From contig NC_049907.1 of assembly GCF_001411555.2 (NCBI RefSeq), positions 33,185,866 through 33,249,865 of the forward strand: a DNA stretch of 64,000 nt, read 5' to 3'. Made by a program: the position numbers and the translations under genes. The notes under the pieces were generated by a model. That model was not told where the DNA came from and did not search any database. It saw only the letters and a list, made by a program, of their open reading frames with translations. The DNA comes from Juglans regia (lineage: Eukaryota; Streptophyta; Magnoliopsida; Fagales; Juglandaceae). Shown in pieces: positions 48,076-58,916 of the stretch (within the stretch, counting starts at the first letter, position 1; each line of letters opens with the position of its first letter).

Positions 48076-48098
48076 TTTTTTTTTTTTTTTTTTTTTTT
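48076..48098. repeat. Poly(T) tract
   Basis: Uninterrupted T run inside the gypsy 5' untranslated region; simple-sequence expansion. Confidence 0.9.
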
Positions 48099-48455
48099 CG
48101 AATTTTCTTTTCTTTTCTCTAATTCAATCACAAACAACAATATTCAATTGTGAAAATCAAACAATTGAATTCAAGCACACAAAAATTGACAATGAAGTAT
48201 AAGAGAAACAATGGAATGACACTCTAAGCAATTGACAAACTTAGAGATGCAAGAAACCCTAGAATTTTGAAATCCTAGGTGATGCAAATTTCAGCCAAAC
48301 TAAAAACTCTAAAACTTTCGACAGCCTACTTTTTGTTTCCTTTACTTTTAGTTTTTGGCAACTCTAGAACAGTGAAGTCCTAGAATTAAATTTAAAGATG
48401 CAAGAATTAAAAGATAGAATCAGACCTGATTGAAAATTTGGCTCTAAATACCAAA

Positions 48456-49217
48456 TGATATGAATCCGTGGGAATAAAATCCCTTGAACCCACAATCAAT
48501 TTGAAAACTCCCCAAGAAAGCCAAAATCAAGTCAATGGATGGAAAATCTAGACTCGATGAGAACTAGTTTCAATAACCTAGATTCTATTAAAATCTAGAC
48601 CTGTTGAAGAATAAGTCTCAAGAACCCAGATTACAAGGAGGAACGCCACAAAGGTTGTGATTTACCTTTGATAAGTTTAAGAGTTCAATCAAGAAAAAGA
48701 GGAGTAACCTCTTACCCTAGCCAAAATAAAGTCCATTTTATCCAAAATGCCATTGGATGAACAGTGTCGCGGCTATAGTACGCGCGGTTACAGTAACGCT
48801 ACAATAACCTCTTGAAACCTTAGTTCCTAAAGAGTAACTTTCCAAATAAGCCATTGGCCAAAATACAAGGCCTTCCCGAAAACTCTAGTTCATTAAAAAT
48901 AAGACGTGTGGGCCAAGCAGCTTCAACCACACTTATTCTAAACTAATAAAATAAATCATTTAAGCAAATTGAAAGCCTCCAATAACAATAGGCCTTATCT
49001 CTAAGTTATGTTTTCTACAGCTTAAATCAAGTGGATCAAAACTGGTTCTCTTTCTTTCAAGCCCATCTTGAGTGTTGGGCTCTTGCTAGTTTCATCCCAA
49101 GTGAATTGCACAAATCCGTACATTGCTTATTTGATCTTCTAGGCCCTTGATCTTGTAATTGGCCCATCCAGAACTTGCAAAGGATATTTAAGAGTAGGCC
49201 CACCTTGGTTCCCATCA
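48456..49217 (-). repeat. 5' LTR of the gypsy element
   Basis: 762 bp with TG..CA ends on the plus strand. On the minus strand it is followed directly by the PBS TGGTATTTAGAGCC (plus strand 48442-48455), a variant of the initiator Met tRNA PBS. Confidence 0.88.
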
Positions 49218-49222
49218 ACTAG

Positions 49223-50184
49223 TATATATATGTTAAACGAGGTAGGCCTGTTCATCTAGAACAATTTTGGCCGGCATCTGCATAGAAAAATCTGGGTACA
49301 CCTAGTCCCCCATTTTTTTTTTTCTGTTTTGATTTTTTTAAAATATTTTCTAGCAACTAAATGGATAGAAACTCAAAAGAAAAATGGATATTATGTCCAA
49401 TGAATCATTCATTTTATGGTTTTTTTTCACTCTTTTTCTCCATTTGGCTTTTTATTGGTGGTCAAGGAACATGTAGGTTTTGATTTAAAAAATTAAATAA
49501 ATAGAGCTTGAATGTTAGATCAACATTTTTTCATGAAAAAATATTCATAATATGTAGGTTTTGATTTTTTTTTTTTTTTAAAAAAAGCAACCCAAAACTC
49601 GAGTTTCGGGTTTTTAAAAACTAGTTTCAATTAGGGTTTTGGCCCGAGTTTGACTTGCGCTAACCTGGTCTAGATTCCAACCTAGATTTGAAACTCGGAT
49701 TTCGACCTGAGTATACTGGGTTCGCGGGCTAGAACCTAGATGAACAGTATTACTAAAACAAGGTTCTCCCTTAAAACTTGGGGGAATTATTAAAATATAT
49801 TCTAGGGGTTATTTTGTTAATGATGGTCCCATGCACTAAAAATGTTTGGTCCAACTTTTCCCCCCTTAGGCTTTAGTTTTTAATTTCATCGCAATAGAAA
49901 ATACGCAACTTTCAAAGTCAATTGAGAATGAAAGTAACCCAACTAATTAATTGCTTGCCAAATAAGTTTGAACTCTCACCATGATTATTAGAATGGTTTG
50001 TAACATGTCCCCAGTAGTAGCTTTGCTGGTCTTCCCTAGAGGTCAAGGGTATATAAAGTCCCTAACCTAGCTGCTGTAGCAAATTTCTTTTGTTTTATAG
50101 CAAAAAAAAAAAAAAAAAAATACATTAATCAACATTATCACAATAATTTTCAAAATTTGATCGAGTTTCTTTCTCCTTAGGCTT
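49223..50184. other. Non-coding spacer
   Basis: Includes A and T runs (about 49569-49586, 50102-50120) and GAGTTTCGGGTTTTTAAA/AAACTCGGATTT-type words near 49600-49720. No gene. Confidence 0.45.
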
Positions 50185-50331
50185 GTTTGGGAACACAACT
50201 CATGTTCTCAGATATTCTCAGGCTACTTCAATACTATTCGCAAATAGTTCATTGCTATTTACAAACTATTAATTAACGAATTACTTTACTATTATTTACA
50301 AATGATCTGAGATAGTCTTAGCATCCAAACA
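50185..50331. mobile_element. GTTTGGAT-type MITE (family A)
   Basis: GTTTGGGAACACAACTCATG on the left and CTGAGATAGTC..ATCCAAAC on the right in inverted orientation, with CTATTTACAAACTATT filler. About 147 bp. Confidence 0.6.
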
Positions 50332-50876
50332 GAACTGTAGTACTCTACTCTTTACTGTTTAACATTAATCATGAGATACCTCACAAAATTTACTTGATTT
50401 GAGAGAGAACAAGAGTAGCCACGATTTGTTAGGAGAACAAAAAGATCTTTTTGTTCACTTAACATATTTGAGTCAGATACTAGAAGTTGTCTATAAATAT
50501 GAAAACAGATTGTAATAGCTCACTATGAGAAAATGAGGGTAATAGCAAATATCATCTTCTAATATCAGTGTGGCTTTTATGCAAACAGCTTGAATCCTTT
50601 ATCTCTCTTCACTCTTCAACACAAACTGATCTTACCCAAGTTACCACTAGGAACCTAAGTATAGTATCTTTAAACATCTTTCAAACTTGATGGAATCATA
50701 TCTCAAGTCCAACTTTTTAGGACATTATTTGAAGCATTCTCTTTCTAATTGCCTGCCTAGGTATGAGTTTCTAATAAAAAAAAAAACATTAACAACAGTA
50801 TTAGAATTTCAAAGACGAAATCATAAGTTAATGGAAAGTTATTTAAACATCTTTTGTGGACCTTTCAAAGGTGAAA

Positions 50877-50919
<43 letters not shown>

Positions 50920-51779
50920 TCATTATATAATAGAGAGAAACATTACAACTATATTCAGAATTTAGTACCATCAATTTTTTGCAAGATTTTCTTTCACTTT
51001 TTGCTTACATCCACAATAAGGAATTATCTACTTTGAGAATAGATTTCTGCATGCACAAGCAAGCTAAAAATAAAAACATAAAACAAAAGTAAATACTACT
51101 AAAATGGAGTCAAATATCAAGCCTGCTAATGAAACGAGCACACATTTTATAGAATGAGTATTCAACGCAAAATATAGAAAGAAATATGAGAGCTTTTTTC
51201 TTCATTCACATTGAAGCAATGACCTTGAAGAAAAAGAACAAGAAAGTAGATAAAATGGTACAATGACCGAGTGGAAGAGTACCTGGATCTTCACAAAATC
51301 TTCTTTACTTATAGCTTCAACTAAAATGGAACAAGCATAAGGAGACAAGAATGGAAATAAATTAAAAAAAAGAGGGTTTGTGAGCAGATCTGGGAAATAG
51401 AGGCAGCTAAAATGTGTTGAGTGAATTACAAGGGCATCTCTAGAGACAGTTTTCCTCTTCCATTTCTTTCGGGAGTTTCTTCCAAGTAAACATAAAGCAA
51501 ACAAATTGTTCCAAGCAAAGAAGTCTTGAAAAAAGAGGGAGAAGGGGGAGGGCGTTTACAGAGCTGGTGGTGCGACATTAAAATCTTCTCTGGGTGACTC
51601 TGATTCCTCTGTTTCAGGGTGAGAGAAAGAGACTAGGCAAATAAGCAAAGGAGAAGACGCCTGGAGAAAATGATGAGTTTGAATTAATTTGCAATAAGAA
51701 CGAAAATGGAGGAATTTTGGGAAGAGAGGGGAATCGGGATATGCGAGTACTGTAAGGGGCAAAATTGAAGGGGGGGAAA
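50332..51779. other. Non-coding region, possible leader of a lost gene
   Basis: (TA)n at 50882-50916. On the minus strand 51762-51202 is pyrimidine-rich, leader-like sequence with short ORFs but no recognised protein. CACTATGAGAAAATG at 50521 resembles a CACTA terminus and could pair with the end at 52134, but the flanking triplets do not match. Confidence 0.3.
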
Positions 51780-52134
51780 GAAAATTAATTAGTGTGTTTT
51801 GGTGCCTATCGCATTAAAATTAAAACACATTGCGGCAATTTCACTTTTGTCCCAACAAGTTTACAACATAGTGCGACGACTTTTTTCGGCATAATAGGAA
51901 TTAAAATTGTTGCAATAAGATAACTGTGTGGCGACTCAATCCGTTGCAATTAAAAGTTTCTTGCAGCAAGTTTTTCGCCACAATTGGAGTAAAAATTGCT
52001 TCAATAGGACATTTTGAAAAGTTGATGTTAGAACTGTACGGCGACTCACAATTCGCTGCAATTAAAGACCTATTGAGGAGATTTTTTTTCCAACAGCCAT
52101 AAAATCGCCGCAATAGGTCTTTTTTCTTGTAGTG
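51780..52134. mobile_element. Right end of a CACTA-type element
   Basis: Ends TTCTTGTAGTG (52124-52134), the inverse of the CACTACAAGAA terminus. Subterminal repeats of TTGC(A/G)GCGA/TTGCAATTAAAA-type words (near 51830, 51900, 51945, 52050, 52105) are typical of CACTA ends. The left end is not settled; no transposase seen. Confidence 0.55.
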
Positions 52135-52432
52135 AGATTATTGAACTACGTACAATGATGATATTGTGACTAAACAAGAGCATATGATCCTATTATTTTT
52201 TGGATTGGATAGAGAATTGAATGTTTTTTTTTTAATTTTTTTTTATTTCTGTTGGAAACTTGGACGTAAACTTGAAGGGCCTTTTATCGGATTAAAAAGA
52301 GAACTGAAAGGTTTGTTCGGTAAACAAAATGAAACGAGCAAATAAAAAATAGATTTAAACTTTTGGACTTCAAAGTTTACATGATAAAAATTACGAGGGA
52401 ATTATGTAATGACGTACGAGAAAAAAAATTCT
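52135..52432. other. Non-coding spacer
   Basis: No recognised feature. Confidence 0.45.
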
Positions 52433-52628
52433 ATACTATCCATACATCTCTTCTCAACTCATCTCAGTTTATAATTACAATTTTATTAAATTTTCATATA
52501 AAAATATAATAAACAATTCAATTTTTTTAAATTTTAAAATAAAAATAATACTAAAAAATTATATTCTAATAATATTTTATTCAACTTTCAACAAAACATC
52601 TCATCTCATCTGAACTCTCTATCCAAAC
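52433..52628. mobile_element. GTTTGGAT-type MITE (family A)
   Basis: Left ACTATCCATACATCTCTTCT (decayed), then CAACTCATCTCA and the filler AATATAATAAACAATTCAA; right CATCTCATCTGAACT..ATCCAAAC. About 196 bp. It is close in sequence to the copy at 54122. Confidence 0.7.
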
Positions 52629-52659
52629 CCACCATTGTCTGCTATTCAATCTATTGATC

Positions 52660-52662
<3 letters not shown>

Positions 52663-52708
<46 letters not shown>
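52663..52708. repeat. (TA)n microsatellite
   Basis: Roughly 23 uninterrupted TA units, the longest in the window; likely polymorphic. Confidence 0.95.
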
Positions 52709-52714
<6 letters not shown>

Positions 52715-53372
52715 GACACACTAACTAGGGAACGGCCACAGATGCATTAGTCCCAAGATATACTTAACATAATGATTTAAATAAAAAAATGTGAAAATGT
52801 CAGTAGCTTATTTGTCTGGGAAAAAAAATACAAGGTTAAAGAAAGGAAAATGAGTATATTGTCAGAACAAAAATGATATGAAAAAGAGATCAATTCATAT
52901 AGGCCGTGAGGCTATTAAGGATCTTTTGGTAAAACATAATCATTCATTAAATTCTACAAAGGAGCTACACGTTAAATGGTTAAGGGTCTTAATGACCTTT
53001 TAGTAAAAGAGGATTATTCATTAAATTCTATAAGGAAGTTACACGTCAAATGATCAAGAGTTTTTGGTAAAACAAGACTTAACAGATTTAATAGAAAAAT
53101 AAAAAAAGTTAACGAAAAAAAAATAAAAATTACTATTTACAATTAGATAGCTACTTATTATAATAGAATAGATATATATATATATATATATATATATTAT
53201 TCTCTAGAGAGAGGAACGAAGGAGTCTGTACATATATTGTCGGACAAGAAAGGTTTGGGGTACATTTATACATTGACATAATTTAATGTGGTTTATTATT
53301 GTAAATCTGTTTTTATTACAAAATAGATGATGTGTTACATCAAGTTAGGTCAGTGTAAAATATTTTTATTAG
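52709..53372. other. Spacer with duplicated words
   Basis: ATTCATTAAATTCTA(C/T)AA(A)GGA appears near 52943 and 53008 within two imperfect copies of an about 65-bp block. (TA)n at 53171-53198. A family D core follows at about 53278-53360. No gene. Confidence 0.45.
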
Positions 53373-53559
53373 ATTTGGATAGTGAGTTGAGATGAGATGA
53401 ATTAAGATAAAAATTAAAAGTTGAATAAAATATTATTTTTTATTATTATTATTGTTTTGAAATTTAAAAAAGTTGAATTATTTATTCTATTTTACGTAAG
53501 AATTTATAAAAATTTTAATAATGAAATGAGATGAAATAAAAGTATTTTCAAATCCAAAC
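53373..53559. mobile_element. GTTTGGAT-type MITE (family A)
   Basis: ATTTGGATAGTGAGTTGAGA on the left, TGAAATGAGATGAAATAAAA..AATCCAAAC on the right, with AAAAAAGTTGAATTATTTAT filler. It lies in the opposite orientation to the copy at 54122. Confidence 0.75.
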
Positions 53560-53913
53560 TTATATGAAGACCTAACAATTCTCTCGGACTAATATTGCAA
53601 TTAAAATAAGCACCCACCTCTTTAATAGTAGGAAATTGGGGGAGATTTTTAAGCCATCTAATAGTACGAACAGATCCATTATCTCATTTAAAACTTGGAG
53701 TCTCTAAAAAGAAAATCATTGTGAAACCGAAAAAAGGAAAAGGATGGATAATGTTGACCGACGCCGGCCGACCATTGCCGAATTAATGAAAGTCTAGCTC
53801 CAAGTCGTTCTTCGCATAGGCCGACTTTGAAAAACCTATCTATATATGTACGTAAAAATCATCGCTTCTAGATAGCGTATGACTAAAGTGATTCCATCTG
53901 AAAGTTGAAAAGC

Positions 53914-53945
<32 letters not shown>

Positions 53946-54121
53946 TCCTTTTCATACAGCAAATCACATTTATAAAAATAGTTAATCACATTTTATCTCT
54001 TCAAATTTTTATTCAATTTATAATATATTTTTAGAATTGATAATTGCATCAAAGTGGACAATCTAACTTTTAAAACTTTCCAATTCCCTTCCATTCTATC
54101 TACTAGCAGCATTAAGGCTTC
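53560..54121. other. Non-coding spacer
   Basis: No gene; T/A homopolymer junction at about 53915-53945. Confidence 0.45.
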
Positions 54122-54299
54122 GTTTGGATCATCAACTCATCTCAACTCATCATTACAACTTTTTCAAATTCCAATACAAAATATAATAAACAATTCAACT
54201 TTTTTAAATCTCAAAATAATAATAATATTAAAAAATAATATTCTAACAATATTTTATCATCTCAACTCAACTCAACTCTACTCACTTCAACATCCAAAC
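54122..54299. mobile_element. GTTTGGAT-type MITE (family A), best preserved
   Basis: GTTTGGATCATCAACTCATC (54122) and CATCTCAACTC..CATCCAAAC (54299) form the inverted ends. The filler holds AATATAATAAACAATTCAAC and TATTCTAACAATATTTTATC. 178 bp, no ORF. Confidence 0.8.
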
Positions 54300-54800
54300 T
54301 CAACCTAAATCTAATGGAAATTTATTATACATTGACGAAATTGGAGGATTGAGAAGTTTTAAAAGCTCGAGTGTCAATTTTGATACAATTATTAGTTTGC
54401 ATATTATGAATTAAGTGAAAATTTAAAGAAGTAAAATATAATTAACCCTTGTAAAAATCTTTCGTGACTGAGACGTCATTTACATGCTATTAGTAGTGTT
54501 TGAGTTGCTCGCATTGGGGCCATACTCAAATAAAACATACTCAAAAGTAGTATTGAGTCATAATGCCTAACTTTGGTCTCTTCCCTTGCATCATGAACCT
54601 GCAAATTATTATGTGCCAAAATTAATTAAGCTCCTAAAAGTTTTAAATATCCAATTATTTTGGTTCTCATATACGAGTCATGATGCATAACTCAGGTCTC
54701 TTCACATGTTTCATATTATATAGAGCTTTGTTTTTAAAATATTCAATGAATAATTAAGATTAGTACTACAGCGTTTAAATTATATATATGGAAATGGGTT
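54300..54800. other. Distal upstream region of PR-10 gene 1
   Basis: Two related phrases, GAGTCATAATGCCTAACTTTGGTCTCTTC-like at 54556 and GAGTCATGATGCATAACTCAGGTCTCTTC-like at 54675, mark a small diverged direct duplication. Otherwise featureless. Confidence 0.45.
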
Positions 54801-55060
54801 TTTTAATGGATAATTTGCTAAGGTGCCTGCCTTCTTTGACTACATAACAAACCATGCATTTTCGTAGAGAAATAATTGTCCACAAGGCACATCATGAAGG
54901 GGACACTTACGCCCAAGTACTTGACCTTCAGCTTCAGACTATAAATACCGGGCAACCTCTAGTATTTACTCCTCATTACCAACACAAAACTGATCTCTTG
55001 GTCTTTATCAAATCCTCCTCTTGATCCTTAATTTTACCAAATCTCAAGTCTTAGGTTATC
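54801..55060 (+). promoter_or_regulatory. Promoter and leader of PR-10 gene 1
   Basis: TATA box TATAAATA at 54940-54947, about 114 bases before the ATG. W-box cores TTGAC lie near 54835 and TTGACC at 54921-54926; WRKY factors bind such sites in defence genes. The leader 54975-55060 is A/C/T-rich. Sites are seen, function is inferred. Confidence 0.55.
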
Positions 55061-55860
55061 ATGGGTGTTTTCACTTACGAGACCGAGTCCACCTCCGTCA
55101 TCTCACCGGCTAAGTTGTTCAAGGCGTTTGTCCTCGATGCCGACAACCTCATCCCAAAGGTTGTACCTCAGGCTATTAAAAGCATTGAAATTATCGAAGG
55201 AAATGGAGGACCCGGAACCATTAAGAAGATCTCCTTTGGCGAAGGTTGGTTAGTTTTTCTAATCTAATCTTCATTTTGAATTTTGAAAGTACGTACTATT
55301 CTTAATTACTATTCTTATACATTATATTCAATGAGTAATACTAGAGAGAAGCTATTATAGTAGTATATATTTTACACTCACTGCGTGGCTGCTTTTAATT
55401 GATTGTTCCTAACACTCACTTGAAGAGATGTGTGATCTAAATGATGCCACATCATGTGTATAAAATAAATGCTCCTAATAGTAACTTCTATCTATATTTA
55501 TTCATATCCAATACTTCAAAAAGAGTGTTTTTCTTTTAAGTATAATGGGTCATTTTTTCAGGTAGTCAATTCAAGTATGTGAAGCACAGAATCGACGCGA
55601 CTGACGAAGCAAACTGCACATATAACTACAGCGTGATTGAAGGTGATGCTCTGAGCGGGATAATCGAGAAAATCTCATACGAGATCAAGATAGTGGCTTC
55701 CCCAAATGGAGGATCCATCTTGAAGAGCATCAGCCATTACCACACCAAAGGCGACCACGAGATCAAGGAAGAGCACGTTAAGGCTGGTAAAGACAAAGCC
55801 GCTGGGCTGTTCGAGGCTGTTGAGGCCTACCTCGTGGCACACCCTGATGCATACAATTAA
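55061..55860 (+). CDS. PR-10 / Bet v 1-family protein (gene 1)
   Basis: Small cytosolic ligand-binding protein of the pathogenesis-related class 10 group. Members bind cytokinins, flavonoids and other hydrophobic ligands, and some show RNase activity. Exons 55061-55244 and 55562-55860, GT-AG intron of 317 bp splitting codon 62 (E-G), the conserved Bet v 1-family position. 160 aa, the standard length. Start [10 protein letters not shown]. The glycine-rich loop GNGGPG is at residues 47-52, the Bet v 1 signature region includes [18 protein letters not shown], and the end is LVAHPDAYN. No disruption. By hand count it differs from gene 2 at about 29 of 160 residues, including C for F in a strand position (EANCTYNYS). 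Several Fagales homologues are allergens; allergenicity here is untested. Confidence 0.96.
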
Positions 55861-56000
55861 ATTAATTAAGCTGCTTGTTTTTTGTGTCCCTTGAATCGTG
55901 AGTACTTACGTGCTTGTGGGTTGCATTTTGTTGTACGTTTGTTTTCTGTACTCTAGCGGCTAGCCAGCCAAAACTACGTACTGGGGTTTGGGCTTGAGAT

Positions 56001-56006
56001 AATAAA
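56001..56006 (+). terminator. Polyadenylation signal of PR-10 gene 1
   Basis: AATAAA about 140 bases after the stop codon, in a suitable T/G-rich 3' UTR. Confidence 0.6.
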
Positions 56007-56735
56007 GGAGTTTGCAGTAGTAGTGATGATCTTGAAATCTGCTTTGCTTTCTGTATTAATTACTTGGCTTTGCATACATATAATGAAAATCATATATGGA
56101 TCATGTTATTTAATACTTACATATATAACAATTGTTCATGTCCCACGTACTCTTCCATTATTATTGATGATCTATTCAGATGAAACCTCGTTTGTCGAAA
56201 GGCGCCGGCGTACTGTAAATGACCGACTACCATTAATTTGGGATATATACTACATGAAATTCACAAAAATGATTACTAGTATTGCTGTGTTCAGGGATAT
56301 ATATGACTGCTTCCAAATCCTTCTTCATCGTCCTGAAACATTACTATAAGAAAATTACATATTTGCGATTATTTAACTCCAGCCAAATGATTAATTGTAA
56401 TTAAAATTGATTACAAATAGTCTTTTAGTTACAATAAATATAAGAATTAATGACAAACAAGAGAAAGGAATTAGACATGCATGACCCATGCACCAGGTCA
56501 CAGATTTTGCTAATAAACTGACAGATTTCGAAACAATATTTCTTTATCATTCTCAAGCATAATAAATCGATTATGGATGAACCATCTAGCTAATTACCGA
56601 CTTTTCGTCAAAATCTTCACACAAAAGATAAATATATATTGTTTTTTATCTTGAGTTTTGGCTAATCATGTGTCATGTCGACTTATGTGACAAAAAATGA
56701 TAACTTATATGTGAAGAGTTGGTATTCTATATCTA
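56007..56735. other. Spacer with a CACTA-like end
   Basis: TTACTATAAGAAAATTACAT at 56341, followed by TTTGCGATT, resembles a CACTA terminus (CACTACAAGAAAA); no matching right end was settled. The ORF at 56023-56349 has no family character. Confidence 0.35.
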
Positions 56736-56902
56736 CTTGGGTAGTGAGGTGATTTCAGATATTATGTAAATAGTAGTAAAATAATAATAAAAAAATAATG
56801 ATAAAATATTGAATAATAATAGATTCATAGTAGTAAAAAGTAATGAAAATTAACAAGTAAAAAATAATAATAAAATAATAAATAGTAATGTTACCCAAAC
56901 GG
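56736..56902. mobile_element. GTTTGGAT-type MITE (family A), degenerate
   Basis: ACTTGGGTAGTGAGGTGATT on the left, GTTACCCAAACGGAGCC on the right, with AGTAGTAAAATAATAATAAA filler, as in the copy at 6913. Confidence 0.5.
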
Positions 56903-58916
56903 AGCCTTAATAATATCGAGACATTCTACATTAATTAATAAACTGATTATTAATGTATTTGACCTTTTCATATTGCTAAACACGACACCATCTTTATCAA
57001 AAGGGTGCGGCTACTCTGCCGCCCCATCTTGACCGCTGGGCGGTAAAGTAGTTTTTTTTTTTTTTTTCACATTTTTTAATATATTTAAATATATTTAAAA
57101 AATAAAAAAAATACATAAATATATTTAAAATCACTTCTTTAATCACTAAGTAAAAAAAATAAAAAATAAAAAAATAAAAAAAGACAAGCGGTCAAATAGA
57201 GGTGTCAAATAAAGTGGGCATAATAGTATTTTCCTTATCAAAATCAAAAGGGTTTCTAAAATTTCTGGATAAGTGAAAAGGACTTGTCTGATCAGAAAAA
57301 AAGACAAAAAAAAAAAAAAAAAAGAAAAAATAAAGAAAAAAGAAAAAAAGAAAGAGAGATGGAGAGATCAGAGATGTTTGTTGGTAAGAGGACTTAGATA
57401 ACAAGCATTGTTAAATGAGTAATGCAAGTTATAAATAAACAAGTTTTGCCGTAGATTGTTTTTAAGATGAGATTCATTTTTTAACAAATGAACCGTACGA
57501 AATTTATCTATTTAAAATTTATATAAATAATTTCTCTTATTAAATAATTGATCATGTATTCTCTAATTCCTAATTCGAGAAAAACACTCTTTTAGGCTCA
57601 TAAGTTTTTTCCTTTGGACCCTTTTTCCCTAAAATTGATATAATATACTTTCCTATCTTTTTTTTTATATCATTCTAAGGACCTTGTTATTAAGTACAGT
57701 GCTACCACAAAAAATTATTTTTTTTATAATGAATACAAAAGTTGATAAGTAGGGCTACCTCATAGTGAGATAAGATTAATGAAATTATGGCAAATTCTTG
57801 GTACAGTACTACTGGTCCATCGTGTACGAGTGTCCTTGTACACGGATCCATATACAAATCAAAACCCTTTTCTTATGATTTCTGTACGTATATCTTTTTT
57901 CACCATTCCAGAAATTAAACATCTGAAAGTAAAAAGGAAAGGAAAAAAAAGAAGAAAAAGGAAATTCGTTGGACGGCGAAACATGCGTTGTCACTTTATA
58001 AGTCCCCTTTTATAATTGACTTCGTTTTTAATACTTGTATTGAAAGAAGAAATTTTATTGGTGGGATTTGTTGGCTGGCTAGCAGCAGCCATCCTTGAAT
58101 CAAAGACGTACGTTAATATTCAAGTCTTGGAAAATTGCAAAATGCTGCAGAGTATATATATAGTTGACATAAATTAAGTTCAAACTACGAAAGTACTATA
58201 CATGCAAGCTATTTTTACCCTTATTTTCTTAATTACTATGATCATGGTTAGCCCTAAGTACTATTTGAGCATTAAGTTACGTAGAAAGTGCTATTTACTT
58301 TAATATTCATGAAACACTTGATATTAGCAAAACATCTCATGGAATCAGTACTTGGGTCTTTTTTTTTTTTTTTTTTCGAATTCTTCTTATTAAATTTAAA
58401 TATTTCTAGAAGGTGCTTTTCTTTGACCAATTTAAAAACGATTCTCTTAGAAAATCAAGTTCCAATTAATTCGTAGTGGGACACCCAAACGAATATTTGA
58501 AACTACTCAACTTCTAGGTGTAGAATAAAAAAACACTTTCATACTACAAGCTAAGGTAACCTTGATCAGTACTAGTCTCAGTCTATACATATACAGTTCT
58601 GCTAGGTACAAGTAATCTTGTGTACCGATTGCTGACGTGGCTTATTATATTAAGAAAAAAAATGAAAAACAAAACATGAAAGGAGAAGAAGACATACACT
58701 CGGAAGCTTTAGGCCAGACCAGAGATGCTAGCAGAAGAAATCCAAGGCCACGCCCAAGTCTTTTGAACCCGAAGACATACACAGAAGGCCAGACCAAATT
58801 GGAACGGCCTGCAGGAGAAAATAGGACACGCCCAACTCCTCCATTTCACCATCAAATCCCCTTCATTAGGTAAAAGCAATATTCCCCTTCGCAGAAATAT
58901 TTTCCGTTGAAATTTG
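56903..58916. other. Intergenic region between PR-10 genes, 5' half
   Basis: A polypurine (A/G) tract lies at about 57296-57365. A family E-like repeat follows at about 57385-57545. At 58405-58460 a block (GGTGCTTTTCTTTGACCAATTT) resembles the PR-10 gene 2 upstream block at 63150-63175 (GGCACTTTCTTTGACTAAATT). No PR-10 coding sequence follows it. No other gene. Confidence 0.4.

Larger units (their letters stand above)
45881..49217 (-). mobile_element. Deleted Ty3/gypsy retrotransposon, TSD ACTAG
   Basis: Perfect ACTAG duplications at 45876-45880 and 49218-49222; plus-strand ends TGATATGAA and CCCATCA. Oriented on the minus strand: full 5' LTR at 49217-48456, PBS, gag start, protease, Lys/Glu/Ser-rich linker and part of RT, then a jump straight into the last ~85 bp of the 3' LTR. 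RNase H, integrase, most of gag and most of the 3' LTR are gone. It is therefore an internally deleted relic of about 3.3 kb. Confidence 0.9.
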
